DNA of 64,000 nucleotides from Pseudomonadota bacterium (GTDB lineage Bacteria; Pseudomonadota; Alphaproteobacteria; Rhodobacterales; Rhodobacteraceae): positions 122,984 through 186,983 of the forward strand of contig JAJXZX010000002.1 in assembly GCA_021779835.1 (NCBI GenBank). Reading direction: 5' to 3'. The notes under the pieces were generated by a model. That model made no database searches. It was not told where the DNA came from and saw only the letters and a program-made list of their open reading frames with translations. Within the stretch, counting starts at the first letter, position 1. Each line of letters starts with the position of its first letter. A program made the translations under genes and the position numbers. Positions 1-9,619 of this stretch are shown piece after piece.

Positions 1-307
1 GGTCGTGGACCTCATGCACCGGGACCATGCGGCCCAGTTGCGCCTTGATCTGTTCGATAACCTGCGGCGTGCCGCTGGTGACGATGGTGATGCGGCTCAG
101 GTGGCCTTTGTGGTCGACCTCGGCCACTGTCAGGCTTTCGATGTTGTAGCCGCGCCCGGAAAACAGCCCGATCACGCGGGCCAGAACGCCGCTTTCGTTA
201 TCCACCAGAACCGCCAGCGTATGGGTCTCGATCACATCCGCATAGGGGTCGCGCAGGTCATAGGCCGAATGGCTGGTTGCGCCCTTCTTGATGTTCAGTG
301 CCGACAT
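1..307 (-). CDS. ilvN: Acetolactate synthase small (regulatory) subunit, N-terminal part
   Basis: Regulatory subunit of acetohydroxyacid synthase, which confers valine feedback inhibition on the catalytic subunit in branched-chain amino acid synthesis. The 102 visible residues start at an ATG whose complement ends at 307. They contain the ACT-domain opening HTLAVLVDNESGVLARV followed by GLFSGRGYNIESL, typical of IlvN/IlvH. An AAAGG ribosome site lies just upstream. It follows ilvI by 93 bases in the same direction, so the two are probably cotranscribed from the attenuated promoter near 2350. The C-terminus lies beyond the window edge. Identification is secure. Confidence 0.95.
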   Translation of the reverse strand, partial: MSALNIKKGATSHSAYDLRDPYADVIETHTLAVLVDNESGVLARVIGLFSGRGYNIESLTVAEVDHKGHLSRITIVTSGTPQVIEQIKAQLGRMVPVHEVHD

Positions 308-400
308 GTCTTATGCCTTTCTTGTTGGCAAATATCCTTGGGGTTGCCATCGCGCGCCGTGGCGCCGCGTTGGCGACGGGGGCAGGGCCCCCGCGCAGCA

Positions 401-2155
<1,755 letters not shown>

Positions 2156-2210
2156 TGCCGTTCTCTCCGAACTCACTTCTGCTTCAGGCCGGGTCGTCTG
2201 GCCAGATCGT

Positions 2211-2244
2211 CGCAACAAAAAGCCCCCGGGGTTTAATCGGGGGC
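2211..2244 (-). terminator. Attenuator terminator in the ilvI leader
   Basis: On the minus strand, the arms 2244-2238 (GCCCCCG) and 2228-2222 (CGGGGGC) form a 7-bp GC stem with a 9-base loop, followed by TTTTTGTTG. This is a rho-independent terminator placed between the leader peptide and the ilvI start, the position expected of a transcription attenuator. Confidence 0.85.
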
Positions 2245-2286
2245 GCATGGGGGTTGTCTGAGGTGTCCGTTACCGGCCCATGCACC
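2242..2286 (-). promoter_or_regulatory. Predicted antiterminator hairpin of the ilvI attenuator
   Basis: On the minus strand, GGTGCATGGG (2286-2277) can pair over 10 positions, including one G-U, with CCCATGCGCC (2251-2242). The 3' arm uses three bases of the terminator's 5' arm, so the two hairpins exclude each other at their edges. The 5' arm lies in the last codons of the leader peptide. A ribosome reaching the leader stop would cover it and favour termination. A ribosome stalled at the Leu/Val codons would leave it free and favour read-through. Confidence 0.7.
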
Positions 2287-2317
2287 TTGATCCTGCTAGT
2301 ACGACTACGAGGGTCAT
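2270..2317 (-). CDS. ilv leader peptide (attenuation)
   Basis: A 15-codon reading frame, ATG to TAA, encoding MTLVVVLAGSRCMGR. It has an AAGGA ribosome site 8 bases upstream of the ATG (2330-2326) and starts about 25 bases after the predicted transcription start. Five consecutive codons, Leu-Val-Val-Val-Leu, would make translation sensitive to charged leucyl- and valyl-tRNA. It sits immediately before a terminator/antiterminator pair and the ilvI gene, as in known branched-chain amino acid attenuators. The peptide itself probably has no other function. Confidence 0.85.
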   Translation of the reverse strand: MTLVVVLAGSRCMGR

Positions 2318-2347
2318 CCCGTCGGTCCTTTCGCTGCTACGCGGCGG

Positions 2348-2376
2348 ACATTAGGGCGGACCCGCTGGGGCGTCAA
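2348..2376 (-). promoter_or_regulatory. Sigma-70-type promoter of the ilv leader
   Basis: Read on the minus strand, TTGACG (2376-2371), a 17-base spacer and TAATGT (2353-2348). Transcription would begin near 2341, just ahead of the leader peptide. Match and spacing are close to consensus. Confidence 0.75.
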
Positions 2377-3820
<1,444 letters not shown>

Positions 3821-3843
3821 TCCGCCGCACCCTGTGAAAGGAC

Positions 3844-3877
3844 AAAGGCCCCGGAGATTTCCGGGGCCTTTCGTTTT
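3844..3877. terminator. Bidirectional terminator between takP and dctM
   Basis: A 12-bp perfect stem (3844-3855 with 3860-3871, AAAGGCCCCGGA and its complement) with a 4-base loop. It is followed by CGTTTT on plus and preceded by A-rich sequence on the other side, so it can end both convergent transcripts. Confidence 0.85.
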
Positions 3878-3882
3878 GGGAT

Positions 3883-5574
3883 TTATTTGGTCGGTGCCGG
3901 AGGCGGCCCGAAGTTCGGCACGGACAGCCCGCCACCCAATCCGCCGCCAACGCCACCCAGCGGCTGCAACGTCGGCATCACGATCTTCACATGCGACATG
4001 TCAACTGCTGGCCCCTTGTAGCGCATGACAATGCTGGGGAATCCGATCACGATCCCGATCATCGCGATCTGAATCAGCACGAACGGGATGGCGCCCCAAT
4101 AGATCTGGCTTGTCTTGATCGGCGCCATCATCTTGCCGGTCACGCGGTCCTGATACGGTTCTTTCGGCGCGACAGAGCGCAGATAGAACAGCGAGAACCC
4201 GAACGGCGGATGCATGAAGCTGGTCTGCATGTTCACCCCAAGGATCACCCCGAACCAGATCAGGTCGATCCCCAGCTTCTCTGCCGCAGGGGCCATCAGG
4301 GGCACGATGATGAACGCCAACTCGAAGAAGTCGAGAAAGAACGCCAACACAAAGACCAAAAGCGATGACACGATCAGGAAACCAAGCTGGCCACCGGGCA
4401 ATGAGGTCAGCAGATGCTCGACCCAGATATGCCCGTTCACGCCGTAGAAGGTCAGCGAGAACACCCGTGCGCCCAGCAGGATGAACATGACAAACGAAGA
4501 CAGCCGCGTCGTCGAGGCGAGCGCCTGGCGCACCACCGACAGGCTCAACCGCCCCTTGATCGCCGCAAGGATAAGCGAGCCGACCGCCCCCATCGCGCCG
4601 CCCTCGGTCGGGGTGGCAATGCCAAGGAAGATGGTGCCCAGAACCAGAAAGATCAGCGCCAGCGGGGGGATCAGAACGATAATCACCTGCTGCGCCAGTC
4701 GGCTCATCAGATTGACCCCCAGCGAGCGGTCCAGAAGCGCCAGCCCATAGGTAAAAATCACACCGACGGCAGCGCCCAGAATGTCGGCGTTGTCACCCTG
4801 ACTTGCACCCAGCCAGAGGATTGCGCCGTAAGCAACCGCGACCCCAAGCGCCAGTGCGACGATCAGCGAGATCACACCCGACCCCAAGGTGCGCGCCTCT
4901 TTCGGCAGGGCGGGAACCCATTGCGGCCGGATGATCGACAACACCAGAACATAGACCATATAGATGCCGGTCAGGATCAGGCCCGGCACCATCGCGCCCT
5001 TGTACATGTCGCCGACCGAGCGGCCCAACTGGTCGGCCAGCACGATCAGAACGAGGCTTGGCGGGATGATCTGCGCCAGCGTTCCTGACGCGGCGATTAC
5101 CCCCGTCGCCAGGCGCCGGTCATAGCCGTAGCGCAGCATGATCGGCAGCGAAATCAGGCCCATTGCGATCACCGAGGCCGCAACGACTCCGGTGGTCGCC
5201 GCCAGCAACGCGCCCACGATGATCACCGCATATGCAAGGCCGCCCCGCACCGGGCCGAACAACTGGCCGATGGTCTCCAGCAGATCCTCCGCCATGCCGG
5301 ATCGTTCAAGCACGATGCCCATGAAGGTAAAGAACGGGATTGCCAGCAATGTCTCATTCGACATGACCCCCCAGAACCGTTCTGGCAGGGCGTAAAGCAA
5401 GGGCCATGACAGCGAGATTGACCCGCCGGACAGGGGGGCAAGCTGCACCCCGATGAAGAAGAACAAAAGTCCGTTCGCCGCCAGCGAAAATGCCACCGGA
5501 TAGCCGATCAGCAAGAATACCATCAGCGAAAGGAACATGATCGGCGCCATGTTCTGCGCGATGATTTCCATCAT
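3883..5574 (-). CDS. dctM: TRAP transporter large permease (DctM family)
   Basis: Large membrane subunit that carries out cation-coupled substrate movement in TRAP systems. The 563-residue product has more than a dozen hydrophobic segments and DctM signatures such as LLAIPFFTFMGIVLERSG near residues 75-92 and the GTLAQIIPPSLVLIVLADQ block. It is about 130 residues longer than the shortest DctM proteins, with an extra charged loop and helices near residues 225-290, a size seen in the TakM-type branch. The C-terminus is Gly/Pro-rich. Its start overlaps the dctQ stop by 4 bases (ATGA), so both are translated from one message. The partner receptor is probably the convergent TakP. Confidence 0.92.
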   Translation of the reverse strand: MMEIIAQNMAPIMFLSLMVFLLIGYPVAFSLAANGLLFFFIGVQLAPLSGGSISLSWPLLYALPERFWGVMSNETLLAIPFFTFMGIVLERSGMAEDLLETIGQLFGPVRGGLAYAVIIVGALLAATTGVVAASVIAMGLISLPIMLRYGYDRRLATGVIAASGTLAQIIPPSLVLIVLADQLGRSVGDMYKGAMVPGLILTGIYMVYVLVLSIIRPQWVPALPKEARTLGSGVISLIVALALGVAVAYGAILWLGASQGDNADILGAAVGVIFTYGLALLDRSLGVNLMSRLAQQVIIVLIPPLALIFLVLGTIFLGIATPTEGGAMGAVGSLILAAIKGRLSLSVVRQALASTTRLSSFVMFILLGARVFSLTFYGVNGHIWVEHLLTSLPGGQLGFLIVSSLLVFVLAFFLDFFELAFIIVPLMAPAAEKLGIDLIWFGVILGVNMQTSFMHPPFGFSLFYLRSVAPKEPYQDRVTGKMMAPIKTSQIYWGAIPFVLIQIAMIGIVIGFPSIVMRYKGPAVDMSHVKIVMPTLQPLGGVGGGLGGGLSVPNFGPPPAPTK

Positions 5575-6155
5575 TTGGAGATCTCCCCGGCCAGTGCCGC
5601 ACCTTCAAGCTCGGCAGCTTCGTGCGCCGAAATGAAGGGGGTTGGGTCGTCCATCTTGCCGCGCATAATGGCGATTTTCTTGATGATCTCTGAAACGCCT
5701 TGCAGTGTCAGCAGCAGGAAACCGATCAGCAAAAGCGCCTTGGCGGGCCACAGGATCAGCCCGCCGGCGTTGGTCGACATCTCGCCACTGGTGTAGGACA
5801 GCGCCACCCAAGGCACAAAGTAGACGTCCATCAGGATGACGAAGGGCATCAGGAACAGCATATGCCCCAACAGGTCGATCCAGTGCTGCGTGCGGCGCGA
5901 CAAGCCGCCATACAGGATGTCGATGCGGATATGCTCGTTTTGCTTCAGCGTATTGGCCGAGGCCAGCAGGAAGGCCGCGCCGAAAAGATACCATTGCAGC
6001 TCAAGCCAGGCATTTGACGACACGTTCATCGTCTTGCGGATGATCGCATTGGCCGCACTGACGAGAATGGCAACGAGGATGAGCCAACCCACCGATTTGC
6101 CGATTGCTTCCGTCACACGATCAATGCCGCGCGACACTGCAAGAAAACCTTGCAT
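5571..6155 (-). CDS. dctQ: TRAP transporter small permease (DctQ family)
   Basis: Small four-helix membrane subunit of a TRAP transporter, 194 residues. Hydrophobic segments lie at about residues 20-40, 55-70, 95-115 and 135-155. The block WLELQWYLFGAAFLLASANTLKQNEHIRIDIL is split across helix 2 and the conserved HVRVD-type motif of DctQ. It is the first gene of a dctQ-dctM unit and overlaps dctM by 4 bases. The ATG complement ends at 6155, and no better start exists upstream. Confidence 0.9.
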   Translation of the reverse strand: MQGFLAVSRGIDRVTEAIGKSVGWLILVAILVSAANAIIRKTMNVSSNAWLELQWYLFGAAFLLASANTLKQNEHIRIDILYGGLSRRTQHWIDLLGHMLFLMPFVILMDVYFVPWVALSYTSGEMSTNAGGLILWPAKALLLIGFLLLTLQGVSEIIKKIAIMRGKMDDPTPFISAHEAAELEGAALAGEISK

Positions 6156-6365
6156 ACCTTGCCCCCCTTGTCTTGCGGCTGGCCCGCAGATTTCTGTCTC
6201 TCAGCTATGCCGAAGATGCCTCTTTGCGTCAACCGCCTCGGGTTCGCCCGTGCGCGCAGACGGCTAAGTCCTTGACAGCGCGGCACGCCGCAGCAACATG
6301 CCCGGTGATACCGTCTGCGGTGGCCCCTGTCAGGGCCGGGGCGGGCTATGCCGGAGCCATTGGCC

Positions 6366-7016
6366 ATGACCACCTCTATCCGTCACCTGCCGCACCCGCG
6401 CTTTCTTCTGTTCCTTGCAACCTTCGCGATAGGGGCTGCGCTGGCGGCTTTCCTGCCCGGCCTGCCGATGAAGCCAGAGCTTCCGGTCATTCTGGCCTTC
6501 GATCTGGGCGTTCTCGTTTTTATCGCCAGCTCGCTGCCGCTTTGGCACGACGTGCGGATTGCGCGCATCCGGGACCGTGCGGCGCGCGATGATGGCGGGC
6601 GCACGCTGTTGCTGCTGATCTCTGGCATGACGATGGCGTCGATCCTTGTCGCGCTGGGGCTGGAGCTGCAAAAGAAGGCGACCATGACCCTGACCGACTT
6701 TGCCGTGGTGATCCTCACGCTCGGGTTGGCGTGGATCTTTATCAATCTGGTCTACAGTTTCCATTATGCGCATCTTTACTACGATCAGACCGCGCAGGGC
6801 GATCGGGGCGGTCTGACCTTTCCCGGCACCGCGCCGCCGGTTTTCGCCGATTTCTGTTACTTCTCGTTCGTGGTCGGCATGACCTGCCAAGTCTCTGATG
6901 TCGTTGTGACAAACGCCAGCACACGCCGCGTGGTTCTGGTCCACGGGCTGGTGTCGTTCTTCTTCAACCTTGGGGTTCTTGCGCTGACGGTGAACGTGCT
7001 GTCGGGGTTTCTCTAG
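6366..7016 (+). CDS. DUF1345 family membrane protein
   Basis: Integral membrane protein of about 216 residues with five or so hydrophobic segments. Family marks are the central TLGLAWIFINLVYSFHYAHLYY block and the C-terminal VVGMTCQVSDV motif of DUF1345. Function is unknown; no enzymatic motif is visible. The start at 6366 has GGAG nine bases upstream. An in-frame ATG six codons earlier (6348), behind a GGGGCGGG stretch, is also possible. It stands alone, divergent from dctQ and convergent with bpt 15 bases downstream. Confidence 0.85.
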   Translation: MTTSIRHLPHPRFLLFLATFAIGAALAAFLPGLPMKPELPVILAFDLGVLVFIASSLPLWHDVRIARIRDRAARDDGGRTLLLLISGMTMASILVALGLELQKKATMTLTDFAVVILTLGLAWIFINLVYSFHYAHLYYDQTAQGDRGGLTFPGTAPPVFADFCYFSFVVGMTCQVSDVVVTNASTRRVVLVHGLVSFFFNLGVLALTVNVLSGFL

Positions 7017-7031
7017 GCCCGAGCAGGGCCG

Positions 7032-7868
7032 TTACCCCGCCGACGGCAGCGAGTCCGGCAAGGTGATGCGCGCCACTTGTTCGGAAATCGGATCGACGGT
7101 CCGCGGGTGAAGCTGTCCGGCATGGGACTCAGGGTCGCCGATTGGCTGCCAATAGCCGTCCTTGTAAATCTCCAGCGCGGAAAAGCCGGATTTATAGCCC
7201 ATCTTGCGGCTGCCCGGCACCCAATAGCCAAGGTAAACGAAGGGCAGGCCAGATTCGCGCGCGATGCGGACATGATCAAGGATGATATAGGTGCCCAGCG
7301 AGTGTTTGGTCGGCTCCGGGTCGTAGAACGAATAGACCATGCTCAACCCGTCATCGAGAACGTCGGTCAGGCATACGGCGGTCAGGGTGCGGCGTCGGGA
7401 TTTCGGCGTCGTCGGTGTCGAATACTCGATGACACGACTGCGCACCGGGGTTTCCTCGATCATCGCGGCAAATTCGAAGATGTCCATGTCAGCCATGCCG
7501 CCGTCGGCATGGCGGCTGTCAAGATAGCGGCGGAACAGGGCGTATTGATCCTCGGTGGCCCAAGGGCTGGTCGCATCCCGTTGCAGGCTCGCATTGCGCT
7601 TCAGCGTGCGCTTTTGGCTGCGCGAGGGGACAAAATCCGCAACCCGGATGCGCGCAGACAGGCAGGCAGAACATTCCGCGCAGGTCGGGCGATACAGAAC
7701 GTTTTGCGAGCGGCGAAAGCCCTGCTTCGACAGGGCGTCGTTCAAACGCTCTGCGCGGTCGCCTTGCAGCGCCGTGAACAACTTCCGTTCCATCCTGCCA
7801 TCCAGATAGGGGCAGGGCTGCGGGGCCGTCACATAGAACTGCGGCGCGATGGGAAGCGTGTGGCGCAT
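7032..7868 (-). CDS. bpt: Aspartate/glutamate leucyltransferase (bacterial N-end rule)
   Basis: Transfers leucine from Leu-tRNA to proteins with N-terminal Asp or Glu, marking them for ClpS/ClpAP degradation. The 278-residue product has both halves of the Ate1/Bpt family: an N-terminal cysteine region ([10 protein letters not shown], then [10 protein letters not shown]) and a C-terminal acyltransferase core with [20 protein letters not shown] and [17 protein letters not shown] three codons upstream is an alternative start, but the ATG at 7868 gives the usual MRHTLP opening. It is monocistronic as far as spacing shows. Confidence 0.92.
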   Translation of the reverse strand: MRHTLPIAPQFYVTAPQPCPYLDGRMERKLFTALQGDRAERLNDALSKQGFRRSQNVLYRPTCAECSACLSARIRVADFVPSRSQKRTLKRNASLQRDATSPWATEDQYALFRRYLDSRHADGGMADMDIFEFAAMIEETPVRSRVIEYSTPTTPKSRRRTLTAVCLTDVLDDGLSMVYSFYDPEPTKHSLGTYIILDHVRIARESGLPFVYLGYWVPGSRKMGYKSGFSALEIYKDGYWQPIGDPESHAGQLHPRTVDPISEQVARITLPDSLPSAG

Positions 7869-7961
7869 CTGTCTCAAAGTCTGATGGAAGCTGGCTATAC
7901 CGAAGACGTTAGCAAGCCATTACCCGCGCGCCAAGCACAGAGTTGTAGTGACGCGCGGCCC

Positions 7962-8417
7962 TTACCGCTGCGCGGCCCGGTTGAGGGCAACCGTCCCAAG
8001 CGCCATATCGCTCAACCCCTGCGCGCGGGCGCCTGTCACCATCAGCGCGATAGAGATAAGCTGCGGGATCACCATCGAAATCGACACGGTAAACCCAAGC
8101 GTGTGCAGAAACGCCGTCAGCGCGTCGAACCGCGCCGCGTCATGGCGCCGGAATTCGATTGCCATCAGGCGCATCCCCCAAGTGGCAGAGCCGCTGGTCA
8201 GCGTAACCCAGCGATACATAAAGCTGACGGCAAGAAACACCATCGGCAGGAAAAACAGCGCAACGAACGCGGTGAAGGGAACGATCAGCAGCACCACCAG
8301 CGCGATCAGAACGGTGTCGATAAACCACGCGATCAATCGCTTCATCGGCACGTCGCGATAGAATTCCGCGTGATAGTCCGGGTCCGGCAGCCGGCTTAGA
8401 GGGTCAGCCACGATCAT
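7962..8417 (-). CDS. RDD family membrane protein
   Basis: 151-residue protein with an RDD-domain arrangement: a first helix containing MKRLIAWFIDTVLIAL (the Arg and Asp-Thr positions of the family), a second helix LPMVFLAVSFMYRW, then GSATWGMRLMAIEFRR and a final hydrophobic segment. RDD proteins have been linked to ion exchange in a few cases, but the role here is unknown. The start MIVADPLSR is preferred over an ATG eight codons upstream, because GGAG lies 7 bases before it. A GC-rich hairpin (8449-8471) separates it from the DUF2852 gene upstream. Confidence 0.82.
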   Translation of the reverse strand: MIVADPLSRLPDPDYHAEFYRDVPMKRLIAWFIDTVLIALVVLLIVPFTAFVALFFLPMVFLAVSFMYRWVTLTSGSATWGMRLMAIEFRRHDAARFDALTAFLHTLGFTVSISMVIPQLISIALMVTGARAQGLSDMALGTVALNRAAQR

Positions 8418-8479
8418 CGAAACACTCCACTCGCAGGGCAAAGGGCAGGGCGGCCGACTTTGGCCGCCCCAAGATCATA

Positions 8480-8884
8480 TCAGCGTAGGTCGCCGGTGTC
8501 AGGCGCGGAATCACGCGCGGCACGGGCACGGTCATCCATGAAGGCGTCGAACTCGGTCTTGTCCTTGGCCTCGCGCAGGCGTTGCAGGAAGGCCTCGAAC
8601 GCGCCTTGCTCTTCTTCCAGACGGCGCAGGGTTTCGGATTTGTAGCTGTCAAAGGCGGTGTTCCCCGACGAGCGCATTCCGTGGTGTCGCATCATGCGGT
8701 CGTGGTGGCGGCGATGGCAGGAACCGTTGAACATGCGTTTGCTCCAGATCATGTAGGCGAGAAGGGCGAGGCCCGCAGGCCAGAAAAAGATGAAACCAAA
8801 GATCATGGCGGCGATCCACGCGGGCTTGCCACGCTCGTCGAGCCAATCTTGTGCCTGGGAGGGCCAAGCGGTGATGGCGGTCAT
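8480..8884 (-). CDS. DUF2852 domain protein
   Basis: 134 residues: an N-terminal soluble stretch, one long hydrophobic segment (about residues 22-46, IAAMIFGFIFFWPAGLALLAYMIW, split here as IAAMIFGFIFF and WPAGLALLAYMIW), and a charged C-terminal half with coiled-coil character around LRRLEEEQGAFEAFLQRLREA. This layout is that of DUF2852, common in Rhodobacterales, with no known function. An AGGAG ribosome site precedes the ATG. A perfect 7-5-7 inverted repeat sits about 20 bases upstream of the start codon and may be its operator. Confidence 0.85.
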   Translation of the reverse strand: MTAITAWPSQAQDWLDERGKPAWIAAMIFGFIFFWPAGLALLAYMIWSKRMFNGSCHRRHHDRMMRHHGMRSSGNTAFDSYKSETLRRLEEEQGAFEAFLQRLREAKDKTEFDAFMDDRARAARDSAPDTGDLR

Positions 8885-8904
8885 GGGCGAACTCCTGTCT
8901 GACC

Positions 8905-8923
8905 ATGTGAATGCTTTTCACAT
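8905..8923. promoter_or_regulatory. Inverted repeat upstream of the DUF2852 gene
   Basis: Perfect inverted repeat ATGTGAA-N5-TTCACAT (8905-8911 and 8917-8923). A further TTCACATG half-site occurs at about 8975 on plus. Its position between likely promoter and ribosome site fits a repressor operator. The cognate regulator is unknown. Confidence 0.5.
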
Positions 8924-9055
8924 CTGGGAAGATCGGTATGGCAACGCCCCGCGTCAAGGGGAATGTTAATTAAATTCACATGAGGGGTGAAATTTCCAAT
9001 TCGGTCGCTCGTTGGGGCCAAAGAACTGCTTGGCCCACTTGTTCACCCGACGCGA

Positions 9056-9526
9056 CTACACAGTGAAATCTGCCACCTCCGCGCCGGTGATGCGGACAAG
9101 ATCCGTGGGGGAGATCGCAAAAATATGGCGTGGGGTGCCCGCCGCCGCCCAGATACGCGCGAACGTCATCAGGCGAGGATCAAGAAACGCGCGCACGGGT
9201 GAAAGATGCCCGACGGGTGAGACGCCACCGATCGCAAAGCCGGTTTCCGCCCGGATCAGCGCGGCATCGGCCTTGCCAAGCGCTTCGCCCGCAACCGCAC
9301 TTGCCTTGTCGGGCGAGACCTGATTGCCCCCCGCTGTCAGGAACAGGGCGACATGACCCGAGGTTTCGCCGCGAAAGACGATGGACTTCACGATTTGATC
9401 CAAAGCACAGCCCGCCATCCCGGCCGCCTGAGCCGCTGTGCGGGTGTCCTGCTCAAACCCCAAAATCTCGGCCTGCACACCTGCGGCCTGCAATGCCGCC
9501 TGCACGCGTTTTAAACTCTGGCTCAT
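9056..9526 (-). CDS. YbaK/EbsC-type aminoacyl-tRNA deacylase-like protein
   Basis: 156-residue protein of the YbaK/ProX trans-editing family, which hydrolyses mischarged aminoacyl-tRNAs such as Cys- or Ala-tRNAPro. Visible family blocks are CALDQIVKSIVFRG with the conserved Lys, VALFLTAGGNQVSPDKAS and GFAIGGVSPVGHLSP. It is a free-standing domain of normal length, not attached to a synthetase. Substrate specificity cannot be read from the sequence. It is transcribed divergently from glnE, with 93 bases between their starts. Confidence 0.88.
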   Translation of the reverse strand: MSQSLKRVQAALQAAGVQAEILGFEQDTRTAAQAAGMAGCALDQIVKSIVFRGETSGHVALFLTAGGNQVSPDKASAVAGEALGKADAALIRAETGFAIGGVSPVGHLSPVRAFLDPRLMTFARIWAAAGTPRHIFAISPTDLVRITGAEVADFTV

Positions 9527-9619
9527 GCCTCACCCTCCGCTCGCCGCGCCACTATTTCCACGTCCCTCCGCCTGCGCAACCCTGTTGACCCCGCTTGCGG
9601 CGCGCCCCATCGTTGGCGC

